Below are positions 33,501 to 43,922 of a DNA stretch of 64,000 nt, piece after piece. Origin of the DNA: Strigamia acuminata (lineage: Eukaryota > Arthropoda > Chilopoda > Geophilomorpha > Linotaeniidae). Numbering within the stretch: position 1 is the first letter of the stretch; each line of letters starts with the position of its first letter. The stretch spans positions 37,111,211 through 37,175,210 of the forward strand of contig OX442314.1 of the NCBI GenBank assembly GCA_949358305.1, read 5' to 3'. The translations under genes were made by a program, and so were the position numbers. The notes beneath the pieces are model-generated. The model was not told where the DNA came from, made no database searches, and was given only the letters and a program-made list of their open reading frames with translations.

Positions 33501-36500
33501 CTACTGTATTTGTTGTAGAACCAATGTAATTCCTAAATAAAGTTATTTATGGTGTTTTAATTACAAATATGTTCGTTTGATAAGAATAAACAATTCAATC
33601 TTCATGATATCGAAATATCACGGCCGAAATTACAGAGAATCGTCTGCTAAAACCGCATTTGTCAATGCGCAATGTCGCCACTAGATGGCGCTATCGCAGA
33701 TCAGCGGTAAATTCGAAATACGGAATTAAATGAATAACAAGATATATATATTAAATAAGTAGTTAATATATTCACGTAGATTATTTAATTGGACAATAAT
33801 ATAAAGATATATTATTGCATTGAATGTTTGGAAGAAGAATTGGTCACATTCTTGGAAATGTGACCTTGCGGATTAAAGGATTAATGTGTGACTTGGGAAT
33901 GTGTCCTGGGTATCCACTTCCGGTCCCCGGTATCCATTTCCTGTTTCATGTCAAGGATTAGCATAATCCAAGTTTGCATCTCCGTATCCACTTCCTGCGA
34001 TACGAGATTGGTGGAACTTAATCCCACCGAGTATAAAACTCCCTGACAACAGGAAGTTAAGTAGTTCTTGATTTCTGGTTATTTGGTATGTTCCGCATGT
34101 CAAATAACTGTTTCTTACTCAGGGCATGGGCCTACCGGTCCATGCATAGCATGGCTCTGCTGAGCCATGCAACCCCCGTCAACTGAAGGCGAAGTTCGGA
34201 CTGTTAATGTTTCCGTCAAACGGTCTTGCCGAGGAGAAAGCCTCCCGCATAAGTATCCTCGTGGTCGGACAATAGAATCACGTGTGATACCAAAGTATTT
34301 AGTAACCGTTAGTAGCACTGTTACTGAAAGAGATTGACTCCATCACTTGATGGTGCCAAAGCAGTCTACATGCAAAACATGCAGTTACCGCCAGTAGCAC
34401 TATGTGTTTTGGGAAAGTTATATCTCTTCGGTGATGGTGCCAAAGCAGTCTACTTATGAGTAGTATCTCGGGTGATTAATTCTGTTGTGCAGAACTGCGG
34501 GCTATATCCCCCTGAATACCAGTGCCGTCTCTCACCGCACTGTTATTTAGGGCACGCGCGATACTGTTCTGCTCGGCAAGGCGAACTTTGACGGCAATTG
34601 TGTGTTGCGATGTTTAACCTTTATTATATTTTGTAGTTGATAAATACACCTTAATTGTTTAAACTTGGCAACAAGTTAACAACCGAAGTAAGTCACGGGA
34701 CTTATTTCACTGTATGACGAATCAAATTCGTAACAATAAATTGAATACAATTTATTGAGTTAATTTATTAAACTCACAACATCGCGAATTAAATATAATT
34801 CGCAAGCGGAACCTTGGCGAATAAATGACTTCATTTATTCATTACCAATTTCCAACCCTAGTTGTGGCGGTGCACATGAGTCAACCGCACCTCTCGGATC
34901 GAACCAAGAAGCATTACACGGACCATTACACGATACGGACCTGGAACGCGAACGAAGCAGTTCCACGATTACGAAGCGCCGACGGAAGCCGCGAGGACAC
35001 AGCCAGCCCGGCTATCGCAGACGACATCTATAACTCGGTCGAGCGGGCGTTTTGCCGTTCCCGAACCCCGGATCACCAATAACCGTAATCATATTATTTC
35101 AGGGCTGTTTTACAGCCAATTTCATGTATAGTTTAACTTGTATTTAACTTGCCAAATGTCGGCATTAGTCATTTGTATAACTTTAGATTTGTTTATATTG
35201 TTTGATAACAATAAATGTCTTGTTTTGATAACTCTGTTGTATTTATTTATCTCGTTACTATTCACTAATTCACGCGACTTATACCCGGTACTATCATGCG
35301 ATAGGAGTTGTGGTCGTCACCGTCACAATATATGTGACTGTTTTTGAAAATGAATGATTTTTAGACTATTTTGATGGCGCTCTACAACTTTGTAATTGAC
35401 AAATTTGCTGCATTTATATTCATTTGCATTATATTTGACAAAATGAAATTTTTTCTGTGCAGTTTACCGTTGAAACCAACCAGCTACAAGCAAGAGAGAT
35501 TGCTCCAAACAAGAGAAAATCCGAACTGTCGATTTGTTTTCATTCGATTTCAATTGCAGAGCAAGTCCTACGACCACACCGACGGTTATCAATCCAATGT
35601 AATTTGCAACTCCCACTTCTGGAACGTCTCGCGTCAACCAGTTCTTTGAATCATCTGCAAAATAAAATAAATAAATAAATAAATAAATAAATAAAAATCC
35701 TATAGAAAAAAAAAACATTTTTATCCACACTTGCACACCTAACAGAGATTTCCTTAATTTATCGTCCTGTAATCGTGGCCCCGTGTAAACAAGCTCAGTG
35801 TGATGCTAAAATCAATTTAAAACATTAAATAATTAATATTTAACAATTTTAATTCACTTACAACTTTTATAAACATTTCTACGCCATTAATTGGCACCAT
35901 ATTTCTATAAAATATAAACAATTACCTAAATAACTACAATTAATGCCACAACGATATAGGTTTATACTTTCCTCAGAAAATCGCTGCAAACGACAAAAAT
36001 ATCGGACTTCATGATGTGAGTCACCGGAGTTTTACCGACGTTTAGTCGCGAGCCAGGTTTGAGTAGATAAGTGACCAACGTTGCCATCACGATGGCCAGA
36101 AATGTTGTCGACATAGAATAAACGATAAAATGCCGAAACAGTTTCTGCCCAATGTGCAAATCCATTCGACCCAAGTTGGAAATGACGCTGACGGTTATCA
36201 GGGGCATCAGAATACACCGCATTATCCTCAAGTACAAAATCCCAGGAAACGCAATCAGATACAATTCCAACTCGTTGTACTGCTCCTTGCGGATCCTCAG
36301 CAGAAAGGCAACAATAACGCCAAGTGTAATTGACAGTAAAACACTAAAAAATATTCTATGTTGCCAGATAAAGTTGAAAACCCTGCGTGGTGCACCTTTA
36401 AAACTCAGGTGTGGAACTTTCCAATCAAATTCACCTAAATTAAAAAAAAATTAAAAAAAATTGGTCATATAAAATTTATTAATTTAATATTTATTACTTG

Positions 36501-36788
36501 TGATACTCCGAGTTGGTGTTTGGTTGGGGTTGTAGTCATTGGAATAACCTATGCCTATTTCTTCCCTGCTTTCATATTCAGTTCTGCACTTAAAAGAGAG
36601 AGACTTTATACCGATTAACACATTTTGGAAACACGTTTTAACTACTTTTTGAAGGCCAATTCATCGTTAACTCTTTGGTTGTATACGCTCTGCAGTTTTC
36701 TCGAAACAAAATGCAGTGCACTAATGAAACAACACGGGATTAATAATGATTTTAAGAATGAAATGAGTACATACACAGCTTGTATCAT
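27547..36788 (-). CDS. EAAT/SLC1-like transporter B, 10 exons, split by an LTR element in an intron
   Basis: Exons: 36788-36646, 36583-36498, 36434-35972, 35904-35862, 35805-35739, 35654-35468, 28591-28349, 28291-28097, 28020-27868, 27805-27547, giving 612 aa. Every junction is in phase. All are GT-AG except the intron 35971-35905, which begins GA. The intron 35467-28592 contains the 6.65-kb LTR element. Family landmarks are NELELYLIAFPG, NYIGLITVGVVVG, YSVIGKFFLL, and TM8 RIRTAANVYVD. The TM7 motif is SKDGS (about 444-448) instead of NMDGT. The residue before RIRT is Gly where Asp is usual. The first exon starts with an ATG inside a foldback element. About 90% of each exon matches gene C, with identical exon lengths except one codon in the second exon. 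Expression is unproven. Confidence 0.78.
28683..30583 (+). repeat. 5' LTR of the LARD-like element
   Basis: 1901 bp. TATAAAA at 29288-29294 is a likely core promoter box. A reading frame of 85 codons (30081-30338) is identical in both LTRs but has no recognisable domain; I treat it as non-coding. Confidence 0.9.
30586..30603 (+). other. Primer-binding site, tRNA-Gln
   Basis: TGGAGGTCCCACCGAGAT, two bases after the LTR, is the exact complement of a standard tRNA-Gln 3' end including CCA. Confidence 0.85.
31402..31428 (+). other. tRNA-Gln(CUG) anticodon-arm-like segment inside the LARD-like element
   Basis: TTAGCACTCTGGACTCTGAA followed by TTCAGTGA matches the D-arm end and anticodon arm of animal tRNA-Gln(CUG) at about 26 of 28 positions. 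The 31410-31426 arm still pairs (CTGGA with TTCAG, one G-U) around the loop CTCTGAA. The acceptor and T arms are absent, so it is not a tRNA gene. The sense is that of the tRNA itself, opposite to the primer-binding site. Confidence 0.6.
32409..32810 (+). CDS. Hypothetical 133-aa ORF in the LARD-like element
   Basis: The first good ATG is at 32409 (the frame is open from 32355). The product is acidic (MVQQPFTIFDSEEGD...), contains LNLSYQ twice within 24 residues, then a mixed region ending in RIKLFQVKGLIHLIQ. I recognise no domain. It is the only sizeable ORF in the interior and could be a Gag remnant. Confidence 0.4.
   Translation: MVQQPFTIFDSEEGDNEGDSLNLSYQPLGENEQANLNLSYQLFKNQPEIIPDDLTVYCQVYELDRNRFAILREAILHVKTMDKQNQWINPDNVPLNSVDSLLKPNQSHLIVETPVETWRIKLFQVKGLIHLIQ
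33427..35327 (+). repeat. 3' LTR of the LARD-like element
   Basis: Second 1901-bp copy, preceded by the polypurine tract AAGGGGGA (33417-33424) and followed by the ATAT duplication. Confidence 0.9.
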
Positions 36789-37188
36789 AAAAAGTGTATA
36801 CACAATTTAAATTAAATATGTATTAATCGTTAGTTGTGGGTAGTGTTGTTTAATTAACGTTTCTGGTTTAGTTTTTCCCGCTCTTTCTTTTGGTGTTTAG
36901 TTTGTGACGATCCGAGCTTCGGTTCTCGAGATATTTGCGTTTTTCATCAATTTTTGTCTCCTCGCCGTGTTTGATTGCACTTTCATGGCGGACTTCTATA
37001 TTTTCATTGATGAAAAGCGCAAATTACTCGAGAACGGAAAGTAAGATCGTCAAAATCTAAACGCCACAAGAAAGAGCGGAAAAAACTACACCAGAAATGT
37101 TACTTAAACAACACTGCCCAAAACTAATTATATATAAATACGTTTAATCAAATGTGTGCACATTATCATGATACAGTTATACACCCTG
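36776..37188. mobile_element. Foldback (MITE-like) element, copy 1, 5' of transporter B
   Basis: Long inverted repeats pair around a centre near 36980. The left arm contains TTAGTTGTGGGTAGTGTTGT and TTCTCGAGATATTTGCG, and the right arm their complements (CAAATTACTCGAGAACGGAA, AACAACACTGCCC). The right end is ACACCCTG. The left end (CAGCTTGTATCAT) contains, on the minus strand, the ATG that opens the frame of transporter B. Confidence 0.75.
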
Positions 37189-37200
37189 CATATGCTCATT

Positions 37201-37362
37201 TCAAATGGGAACATCGGCTTGCGGACACCCTGTGTTGTTCTTTTGTGGTAGTTTATTCTTGCTGGCCGAAAACGAATCCTTTTTAATTCTACGTGCGAAA
37301 TTAGACGACGTTTCCCCGCCATCCTGCGAGTCAACACCGTCGTCTGCGTTTGGCCTCTCCAT
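37201..37362 (-). pseudogene. Stranded ancestral first exon of transporter B
   Basis: It encodes MERPNADDGVDSQDGGETSS and a basic stretch, matching the first-exon style of transporter A (acidic, then KxxSFS-like) and the equivalent in C at 40561-40728. It lies beyond the foldback element and runs into a stop. No second exon like A's is found between it and the rest of the gene. It may be a leftover or a 5' exon used with unknown splicing. Confidence 0.5.
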
Positions 37363-37431
37363 AGAATGATCAAACAAGGTCTTCAACAATCAAACAAACT
37401 TTTTTAATAACAATACGTCGTCGTTACACAA

Positions 37432-37566
37432 TCATTTGCTGAGGGCGAAGCCGACAGATTTCGTCGACGCCATTTTACGCGCCGGCGAGTACAATCTATT
37501 ACAGTCGATTTGCTCCTTCGATTTTAAAAGCTTTATCTCCTTGCCGCTGATCGTCTGAATGATGGG
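37432..37566 (-). pseudogene. Relic copy of the last exon of transporter D
   Basis: It encodes ISGKEIKLLKSKEQ... and ends MASTKSVGFALSK plus stop, closely matching the last exon of transporter D (40809-40992) but without its DRLR start or splice acceptor. It lies just upstream of B in the position where D lies relative to C, so it shows that the tandem duplication that made B and C also carried the tail of D. Confidence 0.8.
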
Positions 37567-37648
37567 CTCCAGGTTACATTTGTGAGTGTGTCTCTCCAAA
37601 GAAAATCCAAACGAAGCATTACACACAACGACTTATTTATTTATTTTT

Positions 37649-40211
37649 TTATTTTACATTATCTGACGAAGTAACACTTATCAATTCAAGTTCTTGTTCT
37701 TCTTCCACCTCGTCTCCGTCAGAGAACAATTCGCTGTCAGACGTTGGAAGTAAATTTCCAATCCGTGTCCTCTGTTCTTCTTGCAGCAGAACGATGTCTT
37801 CCCACGTCAACAAACCTTTCTTCGACTCCTTCTTCAATAAATATACATGCACAGCAAGTGCTGCCATTGCGTCCACATAAACGTTCGCGGCAGTGCGAAC
37901 TCGACTACTGTTTGCAAAACGGACAAGCTTTAAGCTCAAGATGCAATATCGCATAAAAATACTCACATAAAATCATCCATCAATTTCAATGACACCAATA
38001 AAGTTGAGTGCACTTCTAGAGGAGCTTCGATTGACAAGAGACCAGTTAGAACTGCATTTAGTTCAATGTCAGGTTGTTCAAAAGGCATAACTAAAATGCT
38101 TTGTACGAATGAATTCATCCTGTCGTGTTAAAGAAATATATTCGTAATAGATGTGTGTTTGGAATTGCATCATATCAAAATACCAAATAAGGGCCACATG
38201 TAAAACATTCAACTCGAAACGTGTCACTTGGCAGACAAAAATTGTTGTGACCGTCATCCAAATTGCGGATCCGTCTTTGCTGATAATTGCGCCAATAATT
38301 GTGATAAGTCGTGCTAAAACAACGTCGATTTCAGCGCGATGTTCGAGCCAATGTAAGGTGGTTGGGATGCTGATTAAACTGCATTTCTACCGTTATTAAA
38401 GTCGTTTTTGTAATTGTTACTGTACGGTAGAGTACCTCGATGATGTGGTGAAGCTTCCGTACAATATGGTGATTCCTGGCATCATCTTGAAATTCGACCA
38501 CGGACTTAACCCGCTGATTGCGAAGAAATGAATAGGAACTGTCACGAATAGATGAATAAAAACAGCCAGGAAATATGTAAAAGTATAATAAAACAATTCG
38601 TTGAGCATGGGATTTTTGTCCAGTAATGAAGTAACCAAAGCACTGATCAACAAAAAGAATTTACCAATTATGGAATACCTAGACATAGAAATATATCAAA
38701 CGTTAAATACAAATAGAGGTGGAAAGATAATGCAATGAATACAAAATATTACCAAATTTTTTTACTGTTTTTTAAAATGATTTTTAGACTACCGTAATTC
38801 GATGGCGCTCTACAACTTTGTAATTGACAATTTTGCTGCATTTATATTCATTTGCATTTTATTTGACAAAATAAATTTTTTCCTGTGCAAGTTTACCGTT
38901 GAAACCAACCAGCTACAAGCAAGAGAGATTGCTCCAAACAAGAGAAAATCCGTACTGTCGATTTGCCATCAAACGATTTAAATTGCAGAGCAATTCCTAC
39001 GACCACACCGACGGTTATACATCCAATAAAATTTGCAACTCCCACTTCTGGAACGTCTCGCGACCACCAGTTCCTTGAATCATCTGCAAAATAAAAAAAT
39101 AAATAAACAAAAATAAAAATCCTATAGAAAAAAATTATTATTTTTTATCTACACTTGCAATTGCACACCTAACAGAGCTTTCCTTGATTTATCGTCTTTT
39201 AATCGCGGCCCCGTGTAAACAAGCTCAGTGTGATGCTAAAATCAATTTAAAACATAACAAAATTACACATTTAACGATCTTAATTCACTTACAACTTTCA
39301 TAAACATTTCCACGCCATTAATTGGCACCATATTTCTATAAAAAGTAAACAATTACCTAAATAACTACAGCAATATTTGTTTATACTTTCCTCAGAAAAT
39401 CGCTGCAAACGACAAAAATATCGGACTTCATGATGTGAGTTACCGGAGTTTTACCGACGTTTAGTCGCGAGCCAGGTTTGAGTACATACGTGACCAACGT
39501 TGCCATCACGATGGCCAGAAATGTTGTCGACATGGCATAAACGATAAAATGCCGAAACAGTTTCTGCCCAATGTGCAAATCCATTCGACCCAAGTTGGAA
39601 ATGACGCTGACGGTTATCAGGGGCATGAGAATACTCCGCATTATCCTCATGTACAAATTCCCAGGAAACGCAATCAGATACAATTCCAACTCGTTGTACG
39701 GCTCCTTGCGGATCCTCAACAGAGCGGCAACAATAATGCCAAGTATAATTGACAGGCAAACACTAAAAAACATTCTATGTTGCCAGATAAAGTTGAAAAC
39801 CCTGCGTGGTGCACCTTTAAAACTCAGGTTTGGAACTTTCCAATCAAATTCACCTAAATTAAAAAAAAATTAAAAAAATTGGTCATATAAAAATTATTAA
39901 TTTTTAATATTTTTTACTTGTAATACTCCGCCGAGTTGGTGTTTGGTTGGGGTTGTCGTCATCGGAATAACCTATGCCTATTTCTTCCCTGCTTTCATAT
40001 TCAGTTCTGCACTTAAAAGAAAGAGACTTTATACCGATTAACACATTTTGGAAACACGTTTTAATTACTCTTTGAAGGCCAATTCATCGTTTACTCTTTG
40101 GTTGTATATGGTCTGCAGTTTTCTCGAAACAAAATGCAGTTCACTGATGAAACAACACGGGGTTAATAACCAATTTAAGAATGAAATGAGTATATACACA
40201 GGTTGTGTCAT
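37649..40211 (-). CDS. EAAT/SLC1-like transporter C, 10 exons
   Basis: Exons: 40211-40069, 40006-39918, 39853-39391, 39335-39293, 39235-39169, 39083-38897, 38678-38436, 38378-38184, 38119-37967, 37907-37649, giving 613 aa. All phases agree. All introns are GT-AG except 39390-39336, which begins GA as in B. It is a close paralogue of B: eight of ten exons keep family landmarks at the same positions, the TM7 motif is SKDGS (about 445-449), and TM8 is SRVRTAANVYVD, so the Asp before the conserved Arg is Ser. The start ATG lies in the left end of foldback copy 2. No stop or frameshift is seen under this model, so it is either functional or a very young pseudogene. Confidence 0.78.
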
Positions 40212-40575
40212 AAAAAATGTATACACATTTAAATTAAATATGTATTAATCGTTAGTTGTAGAGAACTGTTGGTTAATTAACGTTTTTGGAGTAGTTTTTT
40301 CCGTTCTTTCTTTTGGTGTTTAGTTTTTGACGATCTGACCATCCGTTCTTGAGATATTTGCGTTTTTCATCAATTTTCACGGCGGATATCTATCTTTTCA
40401 TCGATGAAAAGCGCAAATATCTCGAGAACGGAAAATCAAATAGTCAAAATCTAAACACCAAAAGAAAGAGCGGAAAAAACTACACCAGAAACGTTACTTA
40501 AACAACACTGCTCACAACTAATCACATATAAATATATTTAATTTAAATGTGTGTACATTATCATGATACACCCTG
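40199..40575. mobile_element. Foldback (MITE-like) element, copy 2, 5' of transporter C
   Basis: 377 bp. It starts CAGGTTGTGTCAT and ends ATGATACACCCTG. The arms of about 170 bp are near-complementary, meeting near 40385 (TTTTCATCAA... / TCGATGAAAAGCG). It occupies the same place as copy 1 relative to the gene, so it predates the B/C duplication. Confidence 0.8.
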
Positions 40576-40728
40576 CATACACTCGGCTTGCGGACACCCC
40601 GTATTATACTTTTGTTGTTGTTTATTCTTGCTGGCCGAAAACGAATCTTTTTTAATTCTACGTTCAAAATTAGACGACGTTTCCCCGCCATCAACATCAA
40701 CATCGTCGTCTGTGTTTGGCATCGCCAT
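40561..40728 (-). pseudogene. Stranded ancestral first exon of transporter C
   Basis: It encodes MAMPNTDDDVDVDGGETSSN and a Lys/Ser-rich segment, the counterpart of 37201-37362. Its reading frame runs into the end of the foldback element. Confidence 0.5.
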
Positions 40729-40808
40729 AGAATAATCAAACAAGCTTTTCAACAATCAAACAAACAACAAACACACTTTTTTAATAACAATACGTCGTCG
40801 TTACACAA

Positions 40809-43800
40809 TCATTTGCTGAGGGCGAAGCCGACAGCCTTCGTCGACGCCATTTTACGCGTCGGCGTGTACAAACTATTACACTCGATGTGCTCCTTCGATT
40901 TTAAATGCTTTAACTCTTTGCCGCTGATCCTCTGAATGATTTTCACACCCAACACGTGCCCTAATATATTGCCACACACTCTTAAGCGATCCCTGAACCA
41001 AAATCAAAGGAAAAATAAATTTATACTCCAAAAAATCCCTCATCAATCGTCTCACAAAAGCCATCCCGCCGAAACAAAAATCTCGACTTCCTCTCTCGCA
41101 AAACCTTCTTTTATTCCAACGTGCCGACCCAAATTCAACAGGTTTTGCAACAAAGACGCGTCCAGCGTCACCTGGTTATTGCTGAAAGTGGCGAAAAACC
41201 TTCAAAGACGAGTAAATCGAATTTAGTTTTGAGAAAAATCGCAACCGCATGTTCCAAACGCTCACAGAATTTGCAGGGCCTTAACCAAAGTCATTCCCAA
41301 GTCGGTTCGCCTCACGAGATACGAAGCGAGCAGAGAAGACAACAATGCGTTGCTGTTTTTGCTAATCGTGACTAAAAGCGGCAGAACTGCGCTCGCCAGC
41401 AGAGGATTCACCTTATTGTGCCGCAAACCTTCGAGCATAAACGGCAGCGCTGAAAAACTGTCGAAAAATGTGTAAAATCGTGTAAAAATCGATCAAAAAT
41501 CGATCAAAAATGGAAACCCGTACCTCGTGCACGTTGCAAATCCCGCAGAAATTCCAAACGACGTGTTGTACAAGTACCGGAAAGGATTCGTGAACGTAAT
41601 CACGTAGAAAACGAGCGGCACGAGGAGCAAGCACTGCATGGTCAAGCCCAAGACGAAGAGTCCGGAAAACACGGCCACTTTTGTCGATATGATTCCCCAG
41701 TCGTGGTTGACTATTTCGCCAATAATGACGAAGAAAAGACCCACGGGTGACGCCCTGAAATGGAAAATCACTATATATGTGAGTTAACTGCGTTGTGTGT
41801 TGCATTTACGTACCACAGCAGCCACGATGTGATTAATACCATCAGCTTGGTGATGACGTCTGTCAGACAGAAGAACCATTCGGCGGCACTGCCTATTTGC
41901 CGCAAAGCCAGGCCGACGAGCACACAAAACACGACTAGTCCCAAATAGTTTGTTCGCTCTACGGTTTGGATTTCGTACGAGCCTTTAATCACGCCTGGAA
42001 AAACGACAATCAAAAGTGACAACTAGAACGTAATGCAAATGGTGTGAGAGGGTGAAGCCAACCCAATGGGGATAAAAAGATCTACAATATATCTTTGGTT
42101 TGGTATAACTTTTAAACTATTGGAAATAGAGTAAAATTTTCAATTACAAAGTTGTACAGCACCATCAAATTAGTCTAAAAACGTCGATTTCATTTCAGAT
42201 TAATTGATTGGTCGGCTAGAAAATACTCAAAATTGAAATTTCTCTATTTGTTTGCATTGTATTCACTATTCAGGACGATTTACCTGAAACGTTTTTATCT
42301 TCGCTGATCCGGATCCGCTCCTGTAAAGTATTTGTCGTTAAATTTCCAGAATAGAATTAATTTTTTAAATGTTATTTCTCAATACTGACCGTGGCAACAC
42401 AGGCGTACACTATATTATTAGGAAGAATATTACTGGAAAAATAATAAAAAGAATTAAAAATTTTACAATTAAATCAAGAAAAATAAAATAAAACACGAAT
42501 AATAAATACAGAAATATATCCAGACAGATTTCGACCACTCCAAAAGCAACATTGAAATCCTTTTGAGGCATCTGTCCTTCTCTTCGACCAGGTGAATCCG
42601 GAATAGAAAAACTGACGATAATCCCCAAAAACGACGCACTCAAAGACATCAAAATAGAATAAACAACAACTTTGCTCGAAATTTTAAAAAACACCAAAGA
42701 AGGAACTTTCCCTGCGAAAACCAACACCAAAATAAAAATAAACAAATAAAATAAATATATATATACCAACACTCGAAATGATACTCGAAGTCAAATACGG
42801 AATGAGCAGAATCTGCACACTCCTCTGGAACAAAGTGCCGGGAAATTTAATATAAAACACTTCGCGCTCCGTGTACGGCTCGCTCCGCAGTGTCATCAAC
42901 GCGCCGATCAAGAGCCCCGCGATTATGCTTGTGGCCAACGATATGACTAAGTAAGTCGGCTGGCGTGGTCTCTTCTCTTCTTTCTCGTCGTCCGTCACGT
43001 CCGTGCCCGACGGGATGAATCTCTGTAATGGCCGGAAGATGGACACGTTTTTCCTCCTAGTTTCCGTCGTTCCCGATTCGATCTGTTCGCTCATTCGTTC
43101 ATTCTCCTCCGCCGTTTTACTCAACGCGAAATCCTCCTGCGATTGCAATATTGACAAACGTTTCTTTAATTCCTCCCCGAATTTCACTTCCGTCGACGCC
43201 GGGGGTTCGTTCGTGCTCGGTCTAATAAAAATCAAGAGAAATTTAACAGGAAAATCGATTTTTTTAATACTACAATGTGTGTATAGGTGTATCAAAAAAA
43301 TGTATTCACATTTAAATTAAATATATATTAATTATTAGTTGTGGGCGGTGTTGTTTAATTAACGTTTCTGGAGTAGTTTTTTCCGATCTTTCTTTTGGTG
43401 TTTAGTTTTTGACGATCCGATTTTCCGTTCTCGAGATATTTGCGATTTTCATCGATGAAAAGATAGACGTCCGCCATGAAAGTGCAATCAAACATGGCGA
43501 GGGGGACAAACATTGATTAAAAACGCAAATATCTCGAGAACGGAAGCTCGGATCGTCAAAAACTAAACACCAAAAGAAAGATCGGAAAAAACTACACCAG
43601 AAACGTTAATTAACCAACACTAACCCACAACTAACCATTAATACACATTCAATTTAAATGTGTATACATTTTTCTGATAAAACAAATGGCCATTGCCGAC
43701 TGCGTCTAAATAGTGACTCAATTTTATCAATACAACTTAACTTTACTACAATTTTAATTTTTAAATAAAAAATACAAACCAACTGAAACTTTTTACAATA

Positions 43801-43922
43801 AAAACTCCAACCTATCGAGTCCCCACACAAGCCTAAACGACCTAAACGCAGTCAGCACTCACCAATTATTTCCCAAATGTAAAAAACCCCGTGAATTCCT
43901 CATACCTCTTATCCCAAGACAT
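40809..43922 (-). CDS. EAAT/SLC1-like transporter D, 10 exons, TM7 motif lost
   Basis: Exons: 43922-43906, 43221-42767, 42711-42510, 42432-42390, 42320-42284, 41994-41814, 41754-41524, 41457-41266, 41199-41056, 40992-40809, giving 561 aa with all phases and GT-AG junctions consistent. The first exon codes only MSWDKR. Landmarks are REVFYIKFPGTLFQRSVQIL (TM2), the 43-nt exon NILPNNIVYAC, NYLGLVVFCVLVGLALRQIG (TM4-5), ASPVGLFFVIIGEI, and TM8 LLDRLRVCGNILG. The TM7 segment reads TISKNSNAL (421-425) where the family has INMDGTAL: every position of the NMDGT motif has changed. In TM8 the last Asp of the usual NVLGD is His. It is the 5'-most gene of the array. Transport of acidic amino acids by the canonical mechanism looks unlikely. 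Confidence 0.85.
43285..43685. mobile_element. Foldback (MITE-like) element, copy 3, in intron 1 of transporter D
   Basis: Left arm TAGGTGTATC... with TTAGTTGTGGGCGGTGTTGT and TTCTCGAGATATTTGCG; right arm with CAAATATCTCGAGAACGGAA and the complement of the left arm. The loop carries a GCGAGGGGGACAAACATTG segment related to that of copy 1. The right end is less well preserved. Confidence 0.75.

Larger units (their letters stand above)
28683..35327 (+). mobile_element. Non-autonomous LTR retrotransposon (LARD-like) in an intron of transporter B
   Basis: Two 1901-bp direct repeats (28683-30583, 33427-35327) start TGTGAC and end GTCACA. They appear identical everywhere I compared. A 4-bp duplication ATAT flanks the element (28679-28682, 35328-35331). 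A tRNA-Gln primer site follows the first LTR and a polypurine tract AAGGGGGA (33417-33424) precedes the second. The 2.84-kb interior lacks reverse transcriptase, integrase and protease, so it must be mobilised in trans. It lies antisense to the host gene. LTR identity implies a very recent insertion. Confidence 0.92.

Noticed and set aside
35905-35971. An 8-nt microexon (TTATTTAG, with AG before and GT after) in the B intron, also present in C
   Set aside because: It restores the frame with normal splice sites, but it inserts extra residues into a conserved block, whereas GA-AG splicing gives the family sequence exactly. Still worth keeping as the alternative when RNA is tested.
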